Origin: Sphingomonas sp. AX6 | GTDB lineage: Bacteria > Pseudomonadota > Alphaproteobacteria > Sphingomonadales > Sphingomonadaceae | Assembly: GCF_902506605.1 (NCBI RefSeq) | Contig: NZ_LR733979.1 | Coordinates: 2,952,406 to 3,016,405 of the forward strand | Direction of reading: 5' to 3' | DNA: 64,000 bases | In this document: piece after piece, positions 56,218-64,000 of the stretch | Layout of the letters: each line of letters opens with the position of its first letter | How positions within the stretch are numbered: position 1 is the stretch's first letter | Notes under the pieces: generated by a model | The model's input: only the letters and a program-made list of their open reading frames with translations | Database searches by the model: none | Told to the model about the DNA's origin: nothing | Translations under genes and position numbers: made by a program

Positions 56218-56932
56218 CGCTGGGTTCGGGCGCCGCAGGCGCGCTGGTGTCGACAGCATCCTCTGCCGGGAAAATCTTGGCTTCTTCTTCGGTAAAGCCC
56301 GCCTCGATGAAGCGGCGCGGCAAGGGCGATATCGCCTCTACCGGCGGCTTTCCGGCACGTGGCAGCGACAGAAATGCCGAATGCAGCAGCATCGGCCGCC
56401 CGCCCCGACCATAGACCGGATCGCCGACTACCGGCACGCCCAGCCCCTCGGCGGCGTGGACGCGGATCTGATGCGTGCGTCCGGTTTCGGGATAGAAGGC
56501 GACCAGCGCCCCGCCGTCGCGCTCGGTCAGCTTTTCCCAACGCGTCACCGCCGATTTGCCTTGCGGGTCGCCGACCATCCGCCAGCCCTCCTCGCGCGTG
56601 CTGACCTTGCCCAGCGGCAGGTCGATCATGCCGCCCTCGCCCTCGGGAATCCCGTCAAGCACCGCGACATAGCGTTTGGACACTTGTCCAGCCTCGAACA
56701 CCTGCTGGAATTTCTTGTGCGCCTTGGGGTTGCGGGCAAGCAGCAGGCAACCCGACGTGTCGCGGTCCAGCCGGTGGACCGGTAGCGGTTCGCGCATGAA
56801 GCCGAAGGTCAGGTCGCCCAGCATATCCTCGACACTGCGCGATCGGTCGCGCGGGCGATCAACGGGCAGGCCCGACGGCTTGTCGATGATGATGGCCTCG
56901 CCATCGATAAACAGGACCAGATCGGTGAGCAT
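56210..56932 (-). CDS. RluA-family pseudouridine synthase
   Basis: 240-residue enzyme isomerising uridine in rRNA or tRNA. Active-site motif HRLDRDTSG at 53-61 with catalytic Asp57, substrate-binding KRYVAVL and RTHQIRVHAA. There is no S4 domain, so it is of the short RluA type; exact target not determined. ATG 56932 is preferred. Followed by arfB with a short overlap. Confidence 0.92.
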   Translation of the reverse strand: MLTDLVLFIDGEAIIIDKPSGLPVDRPRDRSRSVEDMLGDLTFGFMREPLPVHRLDRDTSGCLLLARNPKAHKKFQQVFEAGQVSKRYVAVLDGIPEGEGGMIDLPLGKVSTREEGWRMVGDPQGKSAVTRWEKLTERDGGALVAFYPETGRTHQIRVHAAEGLGVPVVGDPVYGRGGRPMLLHSAFLSLPRAGKPPVEAISPLPRRFIEAGFTEEEAKIFPAEDAVDTSAPAAPEPSDG

Positions 56933-56973
56933 GATCGGCCTATACACCGCATGCGTTTGTGTTCCACCCATCC

Positions 56974-57006
56974 CCGTTCGTGCTGAGCTTGTCGAAATGC
57001 GAACGG
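56974..57006. repeat. Single REP-like half unit, type C
   Basis: CCGTTCGTGCTGAGCTTGTC with a short complementary right end (GAACGG), upstream of the pseudouridine synthase gene. Confidence 0.55.
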
Positions 57007-57080
57007 ATTTGGTGCGGGGGAAATGATAAAAATGCGCCGCCGCCCCTTCGAGGGAGGGGCAGGGACGGCGGCGCGCCGCG

Positions 57081-57683
57081 TCAGCCGTGAAGCTTGGCGG
57101 CAACCTCTGCGACGCGCTTGCCCTGATAGCGCGCGCCGTCGAGTTCGGTGGCAGACGGCATCCGGCTGCCGTCCGCATCGGCGATGGTGGTCGCGCCGTA
57201 GGGCGATCCGCCCTTCACTTCATCGACCCCGTTCTGCCCGGCAAACCCATAATCCAACCCAACGATCGTCAGCCCGAAATGCAGCAGGTTGGTGATGATG
57301 GAGAACAGGGTCGTCTCCTGCCCGCCATGCTGACTGGCGGTGGAGGTGAACGCCGCGCCGACCTTGCCGTTCAGCGCGCCGCGGAACCACAGCCCGCCCG
57401 CCTGATCGAGGAAGTTTGCCATCTGGCTCGGCATCCGCCCGAACCGCGTCGGCGCGCCGATGACGATCGCGTCGTAATCGGCCAACGCGTCGACGCCAGA
57501 GATCAACGCATGAGTGTGATCCGACTTGAATCCCGCCGCCGCGGCGACCTCTGCCGGTGCGGTTTCCGGCACACGCAGGACATCGACCTCGGCACCTGCC
57601 GACCGCGCGCCTTCGGCGACAGCATCCGCCATTTGCGAGAGGTGGCCGTAAGACGAGTAATAAAGGACGAGAACTTTGGTCAT
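57081..57683 (-). CDS. wrbA: NAD(P)H:quinone oxidoreductase WrbA
   Basis: 200-residue flavodoxin-like FMN protein that reduces quinones by two electrons. The FMN phosphate loop ([19 protein letters not shown]), [18 protein letters not shown] and the [14 protein letters not shown] region are those of WrbA. ATG at 57683. Lies between the RluA-family gene and a REP-like repeat. Confidence 0.94.
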   Translation of the reverse strand: MTKVLVLYYSSYGHLSQMADAVAEGARSAGAEVDVLRVPETAPAEVAAAAGFKSDHTHALISGVDALADYDAIVIGAPTRFGRMPSQMANFLDQAGGLWFRGALNGKVGAAFTSTASQHGGQETTLFSIITNLLHFGLTIVGLDYGFAGQNGVDEVKGGSPYGATTIADADGSRMPSATELDGARYQGKRVAEVAAKLHG

Positions 57684-57706
57684 GAGAAACTCCGGTCAAA
57701 AAGGGA

Positions 57707-57784
57707 CGGTCACCCCTGCGGAAGCAGGGGTCTCAGGCGGCATTCAAATCCGCACATGAAATGCCAGCCTGCGCTGGCATGACG
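57707..57784. repeat. REP-like inverted repeat, type D
   Basis: Hairpins CCCCTGCGGAAGCAGGGG and ATGCCAGCCTGCGCTGGCAT with CGGTCA/TGACG flanks, between wrbA and the pirin gene. Confidence 0.85.
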
Positions 57785-57811
57785 AAATTTGGGAGAGAGG
57801 CGGTCGGGACT

Positions 57812-58510
57812 TTACTCCGAATCCACCAGCACGATTTCGGCTTCGTCGATCGCGGTGATCTTCACCGTCTGACCGCCCTTCAACGCCGCACCGTCGCGAG
57901 CATCGAAACGCACGCCGTCGATGTCGAGCGCACCGGTCGCAGGGACCAGATAGACGTGACGCCCATCGCCCACTGCATAATCGACGCTTTCGCCGGCCTT
58001 CAGCGTCGCGCCCATCACCCGCGCATCGGCACGGATGGGCAGCGCATCGCCATCCTCGGCGAAACCACTGGCCAGCGTCACGAACTTGCCCGACCGCTCG
58101 CCCTTGGGGAATGGCTTGGCGCCCCAGGATGGCGAACCGCCAGTCCGCTTGGGCTCGATCCATATCTGGAACAACGTGGTCTGCTCGGACTCCAGATTAT
58201 ATTCGGCGTGACGAACGCCCGTCCCTGCCGACATCACCTGAACATCGCCCGCGCCGGTGCGGCCCTGATTACCCATCGAATCCTGATGGGTGATCGCTCC
58301 GGATCGGACATAGGTGATGATCTCCATGTCGCGGTGCGGATGCGGCGGGAAACCGCTGTTCGCGGCGATCTCGTCGTCGTTCCACACGCGAATCGCGCCC
58401 CAGCCCATGCGGGCCGGGTCATAGTAATTGGCAAAGCTGAAATGATGCCGCGCGTTCAGCCACCCATGATCGGCATGGCCCAACGATTTGAATTCACGTT
58501 TCTCGATCAT
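57812..58510 (-). CDS. Pirin family protein
   Basis: 232-residue two-cupin protein. The metal site in the N-terminal cupin is complete: His57 and His59 (PPHPHRDMEII), His101 and Glu103 (VRHAEYN). Bacterial pirins include quercetinases and regulators of metabolism; the role here is not known. Divergent from a LysR-type gene, which may control it. ATG 58510 is used because it starts the canonical MIEKREFKSLGHADHGWL. Confidence 0.92.
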   Translation of the reverse strand: MIEKREFKSLGHADHGWLNARHHFSFANYYDPARMGWGAIRVWNDDEIAANSGFPPHPHRDMEIITYVRSGAITHQDSMGNQGRTGAGDVQVMSAGTGVRHAEYNLESEQTTLFQIWIEPKRTGGSPSWGAKPFPKGERSGKFVTLASGFAEDGDALPIRADARVMGATLKAGESVDYAVGDGRHVYLVPATGALDIDGVRFDARDGAALKGGQTVKITAIDEAEIVLVDSE

Positions 58511-58630
58511 GACGAGAACTCCTGTTTGATGTTGCCTCCAAGATAGGAAATCGTTTCGTCGCGTAAACGGAAACGTTGGAAACGGATTGTTTCGATCCAA
58601 TTGCCTGATACTATCCCCGCGCTAACTAAC

Positions 58631-58708
58631 CCGTTTGTTTCGAGCGAAGTCGAGAAACGTGAGCTAAGCGCTCTGGACGCGTTTCTCGACTTCGCTCGAA
58701 ACAAACGG
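58631..58708. repeat. REP-like inverted repeat, type A, in a divergent promoter region
   Basis: CCGTTTGTTTCGAGCGAAGT arm and its complement ending GAAACAAACGG, about 120 bp from the pirin start and only 24 bp from the LysR start. Confidence 0.88.
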
Positions 58709-58732
58709 CTGAAGGGATGCTGGAGACTGCGC

Positions 58733-59644
58733 ATGAACCTTCCCGATTTCGAAGCCTGGGCGCTGTTCGCCCGCGTCGTCGAGCATCGCTCGTTCAGCGA
58801 AGCCGCTACCGCGACCGGCGTGTCGAAAGCCACTGTGTCGAAAGCGATCAAGCGGCTTGAACAGCGGCTCGGCACCGACCTGTTCCACCGTACCTCGCGC
58901 CGCATCACCCTGACCGAAGCCGGGCAGACCCTGCACGAACGCGCCCAGCGTATCCTTGCCGAGGCGGAAGCCGCGGAGGAAGCCGCGCGAGACAGTGCGG
59001 GCGCGCTTTCGGGTCGTATCCGCGTTGCCGCCCCCCTCACCTTCGGCATCCGCCATGTCGGCGTCGCCGTCGCCGACTTTCTCACCGCCAATCCCGATGT
59101 CGAAATCGACCTCACCTTGTCGGACGCGAAGGTCGATATCGTTGCCGATCGCATCGACATCGCGCTGCGCATCGCCGATTTGCCCGACAGCAGCTTGCGC
59201 GCGCGCACCTTGTCGCCGATCCGCGCGCATCTGGTCGCATCGCCCGCCTATCTCGACGCACATGGCCGCCCGCGGCACCCGGCTGACCTCGGCCATCATC
59301 GCTGCTTCGCCTATACCAACCTGGCCAATCCCGACCTGTGGCGCTTTACCGGGCCGGGTGGAGAGGAAGCCGCGGTTCGGCTATCGGGTCCGCTTCGCAC
59401 CGATAATGGCGACGCGATGATGCCCGCGCTGATCGCGGGACTGGGTGTCGCTTACCTTCCCGAATTCATCATTCATGACGAACTCGCCGACGGATCGTTG
59501 GAGGCGATCCTCCCCGAATGGACCTCGCGCCCCGTCTCGCTTCACCTGCTGACCCCGCCCGGCACGCTGCGCCCCGCAAGAGTGGAGGCGCTGATCGACC
59601 ATTTCGCCAGGGCATTTCGCTCGATCTGTCCGGCTTCCGGCTAA
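58733..59644 (+). CDS. LysR-family transcriptional regulator
   Basis: 303-residue regulator. The N-terminal winged HTH (residues about 1-60: FARVVEHRSFSEAATATGVS, then KRLEQRLGTDLFHRTSRRI) is followed by a substrate-binding domain beginning at about residue 90 (GRIRVAAPLTFGIRHVG). ATG 58733 has GGAG upstream; a longer open frame reads REP sequence. It is divergent from the pirin gene, the usual layout for LysR control of a neighbour. The ligand is unknown. Confidence 0.93.
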   Translation: MNLPDFEAWALFARVVEHRSFSEAATATGVSKATVSKAIKRLEQRLGTDLFHRTSRRITLTEAGQTLHERAQRILAEAEAAEEAARDSAGALSGRIRVAAPLTFGIRHVGVAVADFLTANPDVEIDLTLSDAKVDIVADRIDIALRIADLPDSSLRARTLSPIRAHLVASPAYLDAHGRPRHPADLGHHRCFAYTNLANPDLWRFTGPGGEEAAVRLSGPLRTDNGDAMMPALIAGLGVAYLPEFIIHDELADGSLEAILPEWTSRPVSLHLLTPPGTLRPARVEALIDHFARAFRSICPASG

Positions 59645-59677
59645 CCGCGCCACTCGCGACTCGTGGAGTCAGGCTGG

Positions 59678-59693
59678 TTAGGAAGAAATTAAC
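59678..59693. promoter_or_regulatory. Probable CtrA-binding site upstream of ctrA
   Basis: TTAG-N7-TTAAC matches the CtrA consensus TTAA-N7-TTAAC at eight of nine positions. About 93 bp before the ctrA ATG; supports autoregulation. A further TTAA half-site is at 59718. Confidence 0.6.
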
Positions 59694-59785
59694 CTTTTGC
59701 CTTCAGACGGGGTTAGGTTAATGAATCGTCCATGAGCAGGAAGGCCACAGGGGGTCGGGTCTGCCAAGGGGACCGGGGGACTGCC

Positions 59786-60493
59786 ATGCGCGTGCTGCTG
59801 ATCGAAGACGAACCGACGACTGCCAAGGCGATCGAGCTGATGCTCTCGACCGAGGGATTCAACGTATACACCACCGATCTGGGCGAAGAGGGATTGGACC
59901 TCGGCAAGCTCTATGACTACGACATCATCTGCCTCGATTTGAACCTGCCGGACATGCACGGTTACGATGTGCTGAAGAAGCTGCGCGTCGCGCGGGTTCA
60001 GACGCCGGTGCTGATCCTGTCGGGCATCAACGAAATGGACAGCAAGGTCCGCTCGTTCGGCTTCGGTGCCGACGACTACGTAACCAAGCCGTTCCACCGC
60101 GAAGAGCTGGTCGCGCGCATCCATGCCGTCGTCCGCCGTTCGAAGGGCCATAGCCAGTCGGTCATCAAGACCGGCAAGCTGGCGGTCAATCTCGATGCGA
60201 AGACGGTCGAAGTCGATGGCGCCCGCGTCCATCTGACCGGCAAGGAATATGCGATGCTCGAGCTGCTTTCGCTGCGCAAAGGCACCACGCTGACCAAGGA
60301 AATGTTCCTCAACCACCTATATGGCGGGATGGACGAACCCGAACTCAAGATCATCGACGTGTTCATCTGCAAGCTTCGCAAGAAGCTGTCGATGGCGACC
60401 GAGGGCGAAAACTATATCGAGACCGTCTGGGGCCGCGGCTACGTGCTGCGCGATCCCGACGAGGTGACGCTGCCAGAGGCGGCAGTCGCCTGA
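59786..60493 (+). CDS. ctrA: Cell-cycle response regulator CtrA
   Basis: 235-residue OmpR-type response regulator, the alphaproteobacterial cell-cycle master regulator. The receiver has acidic residues Glu7/Asp8, phosphoacceptor Asp51 ([11 protein letters not shown]), and Lys101 (YVTKPF). The winged-helix output domain includes [20 protein letters not shown] and [13 protein letters not shown], characteristic of CtrA. ATG 59786 has GGGGGA 5 nt upstream. A near-consensus CtrA box lies in its promoter region, and a strong terminator follows. Confidence 0.95.
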   Translation: MRVLLIEDEPTTAKAIELMLSTEGFNVYTTDLGEEGLDLGKLYDYDIICLDLNLPDMHGYDVLKKLRVARVQTPVLILSGINEMDSKVRSFGFGADDYVTKPFHREELVARIHAVVRRSKGHSQSVIKTGKLAVNLDAKTVEVDGARVHLTGKEYAMLELLSLRKGTTLTKEMFLNHLYGGMDEPELKIIDVFICKLRKKLSMATEGENYIETVWGRGYVLRDPDEVTLPEAAVA

Positions 60494-60522
60494 ACCACAG
60501 CTTCTACGCGGGGGCGTAAAGC

Positions 60523-60561
60523 GGCCGCGGTTTCCGAAAGGGAGCCGCGGCCTTTCTTTTT
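60523..60561 (+). terminator. Rho-independent terminator after ctrA
   Basis: GGCCGCGG pairs with CCGCGGCC across a loop and is followed by TTTCTTTTT, 30 bp after the ctrA stop. It is the strongest T-tract terminator on the plus strand in the window. Confidence 0.92.
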
Positions 60562-60571
60562 GGTGTGATGT

Positions 60572-60648
60572 CGTCACACCTGCGAAAGCAGGGGTATCAA
60601 GCAGCATGTACATCCGGCAGGATATGCCAGCCTGCGCTGGCATGACGC
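60572..60648. repeat. REP-like inverted repeat, type D
   Basis: ACACCTGCGAAAGCAGGGGT and ATGCCAGCCTGCGCTGGCAT hairpins with CGTCA/TGACG flanks, right after the ctrA terminator. Confidence 0.85.
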
Positions 60649-60681
60649 ATTTGGTTTGGGACTAAACGTACCCCCAACCTT

Positions 60682-60789
60682 CGTCACCCCGGCCGAAGTG
60701 CCGGGGTCCACCGCGCGGCAAGCGAAAACCAAGAGGCTCTTAAGGCTCCCAAACGGCTTGGTGGACCCCGGAACAAGTCCGGGGTGACG
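60682..60789. repeat. REP-like inverted repeat, type E
   Basis: CGTCACCCCGGCCGAAGTGC and its partner ending GGAACAAGTCCGGGGTGACG, with a GGTCCACC/GGTGGACC inner pairing. Same type at 62639. Confidence 0.88.
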
Positions 60790-60814
60790 CGATGGTTTTG
60801 GCAAAGGCGGTAAC

Positions 60815-62536
60815 CTACCGCCCCCGCTCCTGCGTCGCTTCCCTTGCCGCCGGATCCACCTGAGCCTTGCCCCGCTGGAACATCGGCCGCCCGCCGATCC
60901 ACGTCTCCAGCACCTGAGTCTGCCGCAATTGTTCCGGCGTCGCCGCCAGCGGATCGCGATCGACGATGATGAAATCCGCCTGCATGCCCGGGGCCAGCGT
61001 CCCGAATTTCTTCTCCGCAAACCCGGCATAGGCTGCATCCGTCGTAAACGCCTTCCACGCCTGCTCCCGCGTCAGCGCTTCCTGCGGACGCCAGCCACCG
61101 ACCGGCTGCCCGGTTGCATCGGTGCGCGTGAACGCCGCCGCCCAGCCGACGAACGGATTGGCGCTTTCGACCGGATAATCGCTGCCGAACGCCAGCCGCG
61201 TTCCCTGTCCCAACAGCGTCCGCCACGCATAGGCACCGCCCAGCCGGTTCGGCCCCAGCCGTGCTTCGGCCATCTCGCGGTCCGACGTCTGGTGGACCGG
61301 CTGCATCGACGCGATAATCCCGAAGCTACGGAAGCTCGGGAGGTCGGTCGTGTCGATGATCTGCGCATGTTCGATCCGCCAGCGCCGATCGCCGTCATAG
61401 GTTTCCGCCATTTGCGCGATCGCGTCGATCGCCTGACGGTTGGCGCGGTCGCCGATCGCATGAATCGCGAACTGGAACCCGTCCATCGCGCCCCGGCTCA
61501 TCAGATTCCACAGCCGCTCATCGGGGATGAAGCCCAGCCCGGTTTCCTGCGGCGCATCGGCATAAGGCGCCTTCAGCCACGCCCCGCGCGATCCCAGCGC
61601 ACCGTCGAGATACATCTTGATCCCGCCCATCCGCAGCTTGTCCCAGTAGAGCCACGGCGTCGGCCCATGCCCGCCCACGGCAAGCGCGGTGTCGACGCTG
61701 TTGGCATAGGACATGATGCGGATTTTGAGCAGATTGAGGTCCGCCATCCGGCGATAGGTGTTCCAATCCTCCAGCGTCGTGCCCATGTCGGCGGTCGCGG
61801 TGATGCCCTGTTCCAGCAGCATGTCCTGCGCGCGAAGGAACGCCGAATTGCGATCGCGCGGCGTGGGCTTCGGCACGCTACCTTCAACCAGCGCCATCGC
61901 CGCGTCGATGAACACGCCCGAAGGCTGGCCGTTCGGCAGCGTCTCGATCCGGCCACCAGAGGGCGATTTGGACGCCGCGGTTACCCCCGCCGCCTTCAAC
62001 GCCGCGCTGTTCGCCCAGGCTGCGTGGCCGTCGGCGCGCTGCAGCCACACCGGCTGGTTGGGAATGATCGCGTCGAGATCGGCGGCGGTCGGAAAGCGAC
62101 CCAGCCCCCATGCCTCCTGGTTCCACCCGCCACCGATGATCCAGGGCCGCCCCGGATTGGCGCGCGCATATTCGGCGATTCTAGCCTGCGCTTCCTGGAG
62201 GCTGCGCGTGTCGGAGAGATCGAGCGACAGCGTGCGAAAGCCAAGGTCCATGACATGCCCATGCCCATCGACCATGCCGGGGATCAGCACGCGGCCCTGC
62301 ATATCGGCCCGCCAGGTCGGTCGCCGCGGCCGCCGGTCGCGTTCGCCCAGCAGTTCGGTGACCTTGCCCTGCTCGTCGACGAGGATGCCGGTAAAGCGCA
62401 CCACCTGGCCATTGGCGTCGAGCGCCAAGCCCTTCACATTATCGACCACGCCCTGTGCGAGGGCGGAGGTCGAGACAAGCAGCGCAGCCGCCAGGGTCAG
62501 AGCACGCGCCACCGGACGCCGAAACGCAAACTTCAC
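60815..62536 (-). CDS. Secreted amidohydrolase (YtcJ-like, Amidohydro_3)
   Basis: 573-residue metal-dependent hydrolase with a signal peptide (RRPVARALTLAAALLVSTSA). The amidohydrolase signature GMVDGHGHVMDLG holds two metal-binding His residues, and further residues are in FAIHAIGDRANRQAID and RIEHAQI. GTG 62536 is chosen because AGGAG lies 8 nt upstream and it starts the signal peptide; the longer open frame does not. Substrate unknown; this family acts on varied amides and N-formyl or cyclic compounds. Confidence 0.9.
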   Translation of the reverse strand: MKFAFRRPVARALTLAAALLVSTSALAQGVVDNVKGLALDANGQVVRFTGILVDEQGKVTELLGERDRRPRRPTWRADMQGRVLIPGMVDGHGHVMDLGFRTLSLDLSDTRSLQEAQARIAEYARANPGRPWIIGGGWNQEAWGLGRFPTAADLDAIIPNQPVWLQRADGHAAWANSAALKAAGVTAASKSPSGGRIETLPNGQPSGVFIDAAMALVEGSVPKPTPRDRNSAFLRAQDMLLEQGITATADMGTTLEDWNTYRRMADLNLLKIRIMSYANSVDTALAVGGHGPTPWLYWDKLRMGGIKMYLDGALGSRGAWLKAPYADAPQETGLGFIPDERLWNLMSRGAMDGFQFAIHAIGDRANRQAIDAIAQMAETYDGDRRWRIEHAQIIDTTDLPSFRSFGIIASMQPVHQTSDREMAEARLGPNRLGGAYAWRTLLGQGTRLAFGSDYPVESANPFVGWAAAFTRTDATGQPVGGWRPQEALTREQAWKAFTTDAAYAGFAEKKFGTLAPGMQADFIIVDRDPLAATPEQLRQTQVLETWIGGRPMFQRGKAQVDPAAREATQERGR

Positions 62537-62638
62537 TCGCCATTCTCCTGATGCGCGAAGGATTTGTGCGGCTGGCATAGGCGGCGCAAGCCGCGGCGGC
62601 AACGCTTTGGGAGATTCCCCAACTGCTCGCTATTAAAT

Positions 62639-62747
62639 CGTCACCCCGGACTTGTTCCGGGGTTCACCAGGCGGCATGCGCGATGTCCTCGGATCACAAC
62701 GACTTGCAAGCGGCTTGGTGGACCCCGGCACTTCGGCCGGGGTGACG
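62639..62747. repeat. REP-like inverted repeat, type E
   Basis: CGTCACCCCGGACTTGTTCC and its partner ending CACTTCGGCCGGGGTGACG, between the amidohydrolase and the kduI remnant. Confidence 0.88.
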
Positions 62748-62829
62748 AAGGAGGAGGCTTCCCACACACAACATGGTTTCCCCCCGCCCCCCGATCCGCT
62801 AGGCGCTTGCCTCTTTACGACCAGCACGA

Positions 62830-63282
62830 AAGCCCGCGCATCAGGGGTTCAAGACCAGGAAGCTCGGTATCTCCGACGCCAATGCGCTCGAGCGCGGCAG
62901 TCTTGAAGAAAGCAACGAGCGGACGATCTTTCAGCTCGTCATTCCCGGCGTGTGCGACAGCGCGCAGTTGGTGATGGGCCTGACCGTGCTCAAGCCCGGA
63001 AGCGTGTGGAACACCATGCCGCCGCATATCCATGAGCGGCGCTCGGAAATTTATTTCTACTTCGAGCTCGACAATCTTGAGCAGGACCGGGTGATGCACT
63101 TCATGGGCGAAGGCGAAGCGACCCGGCACATCGTCATGGGCAACGAGGAAGCGGTGATCTCCCCCCCCTGGTCGATCCATATGGGTGCGGGCACCAAATC
63201 CTATGCCTTCATCTGGGCGATGGCGGGTGAGAACCAGGATTATACCGATATGAATGTGCTCGACATCTGCCAATTGGCTTGA
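62830..63282 (+). pseudogene. kduI: Truncated 4-deoxy-L-threo-5-hexosulose-uronate ketol-isomerase (KduI)
   Basis: Only the C-terminal ~150 residues of this normally ~280-residue cupin enzyme of pectin or alginate degradation remain. The open frame runs from just after a TAG at 62800-62802 and becomes clearly KduI-like from about [13 protein letters not shown]. It continues through [37 protein letters not shown] (metal-site His residues) and [18 protein letters not shown]. There is no ATG, GTG or TTG before GTG 62950, and upstream is REP sequence, so the N-terminal half is missing. The kduD gene follows. Confidence 0.78.
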
Positions 63283-63290
63283 GCCCGAAA

Positions 63291-63392
63291 AGCCCCTCCC
63301 CTTCAGGGGAGGGGTTGGGGTGGGGCCTCTCCACGAGCAATGTGCTTGCGGCACCGCCCCACCCCCGACCCCTCCCCTGAAGGGGAGGGGCT
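63291..63392. repeat. Long GC-rich inverted repeat, type G
   Basis: AGCCCCTCCCCTTCAGGGGA with GGTTGGGGTGGGG, and the complementary CCCCACCCCCGACCCCTCCC with GAAGGGGAGGGGCT on the right, around about 25 bp of centre. Sits between kduI and kduD. Confidence 0.88.
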
Positions 63393-63410
63393 CATTAGGA
63401 TGAGGATGCC

Positions 63411-64000
63411 ATGAACCCCTTCGATCTCACAGGCCGCGTTGCGGTCGTCACCGGTGCGAACACCGGCATCGGCCAGGGCATCGCGCTGGCACTCGCACAA
63501 GCGGGCGCGGATGTCGCGCTGGTCGGCCGCACGGCGGCGACCGAGACCGCCGACAAGGTGCGCGCGCTCGGACGCCGGGCGGAGATCGTCTCGGCTGACC
63601 TGTCCACCATTGAGCCTGTGGACAGGGTTGTGGACGAGACTGTGGACAAGCTTGGCCGGATCGACATCCTGGTCAACAATGCCGGGATCATCCGCCGCGC
63701 CGATGCGGTCGAGTTTACCGAGGAAGACTGGGACGCGGTGATCGATACCAACCTCAAATCCGTGTTCTTCCTCTGCCAGGCAGCCGCGAAGAAAATGATC
63801 CCGCAAGGCTCGGGCAAGATCATCAACATCGCCTCGATGCTGACCTTCCAGGGCGGCATCCGCGTGCCCAGCTATACCGCGTCCAAATCGGGGATTGGCG
63901 GGCTGACCAAGCTGCTCGCCTGCGAATGGGCCGCAAAGGGCATCAACGTCAACGCCATCGCGCCGGGATATATCGCGACCAACAATACCGCCGCCCTCCA
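63411..64000 (+). CDS. kduD: 2-dehydro-3-deoxy-D-gluconate 5-dehydrogenase KduD, N-terminal part (cut by window edge)
   Basis: At least 196 residues of a short-chain dehydrogenase; the gene runs off the right edge. NAD site TGANTGIGQGIALALAQAGA, NNAG motif (DILVNNAGIIRRADAVEFTE), catalytic Ser in IINIASMLTFQGG, and Tyr-Lys in SYTASKSGIGGLTKLLACEW. The sequence and the kduI fragment upstream fit KduD, which acts after KduI on unsaturated uronate breakdown products. ATG 63411 has GAGG 5 nt upstream. With the upstream kduI broken, the pathway needs another KduI copy elsewhere. Confidence 0.88.
   Translation, partial: MNPFDLTGRVAVVTGANTGIGQGIALALAQAGADVALVGRTAATETADKVRALGRRAEIVSADLSTIEPVDRVVDETVDKLGRIDILVNNAGIIRRADAVEFTEEDWDAVIDTNLKSVFFLCQAAAKKMIPQGSGKIINIASMLTFQGGIRVPSYTASKSGIGGLTKLLACEWAAKGINVNAIAPGYIATNNTAAL

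Noticed and set aside
62750..62830. Frameshifted N-terminal half of kduI upstream
   Set aside because: No frame upstream resembles KduI; the sequence is REP-like and then the amidohydrolase on the other strand.

Overview
The window is about 64 kb of GC-rich chromosomal DNA from an alphaproteobacterium, most likely a Sphingomonas-type member of the Sphingomonadales. Supporting signs are a CtrA cell-cycle regulator, alphaproteobacterial-type LexA half-sites, the gene contents of the envelope and ribosomal operons, and the absence of lpxD/lpxA between skp, fabZ and rpmE. That absence fits a lineage that uses glycosphingolipids instead of lipid A. The genus call rests on recognised protein families and was not checked by a database search.

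Layout. 1-1640 (minus) is the end of a cytochrome c maturation operon (ccmC-ccmD-ccmE-ccmF, the last cut by the window edge). 2014-4509 (plus) holds an ArsB/NhaD-type anion permease and an MFS transporter broken by a one-base frameshift. 4510-5157 (minus) carries a PilZ protein and rpmE. 5336-16977 (minus) is a long envelope and translation block transcribed rpsB-tsf-pyrH-frr-uppS-cdsA-dxr-rseP-bamA-skp-fabZ. 17237 starts a small plus-strand membrane protein gene behind a striking array of LexA-like half-sites. 17391-18925 is psd-pssA. 19072-24918 holds icd, guaA, a lipoprotein and an S9A peptidase. 25002-46689 (minus) is the main ribosomal protein region: str operon (rpsL-rpsG-fusA-tuf), S10/spc operons (rpsJ to secY-adk), and alpha operon (rpsM-rpsK-rpoA-rplQ). 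It is interrupted by REP-like palindromes, one lipoprotein gene and one SRPBCC protein gene.

46978-51568 holds a mazEF toxin-antitoxin pair, lpdA, a low-GC HEPN-like gene, a thioesterase, a small membrane protein and the pyruvate dehydrogenase E2 gene. 51698-59644 is a mixed region of stress, peptidase, RcnB-like, redox repair, ribosome rescue, pseudouridine synthase, WrbA, pirin and LysR genes. 59786-60493 is ctrA. The right end has an amidohydrolase, a kduI remnant without its N-terminal half, and the start of kduD.

How the genes work together: most of the window is core biology (translation, outer-membrane assembly, phospholipid and isoprenoid synthesis). Accessory features sit at the junctions. 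About two dozen REP-like inverted repeats of at least seven sequence types lie between genes, often inside operons. The least ordinary items are the predicted SOS-controlled small membrane protein at 17237, the HEPN-like gene at 49014, the mazEF operator that covers the mazE start codon, and an Arg at position 88 of ribosomal protein S12 that predicts streptomycin resistance.
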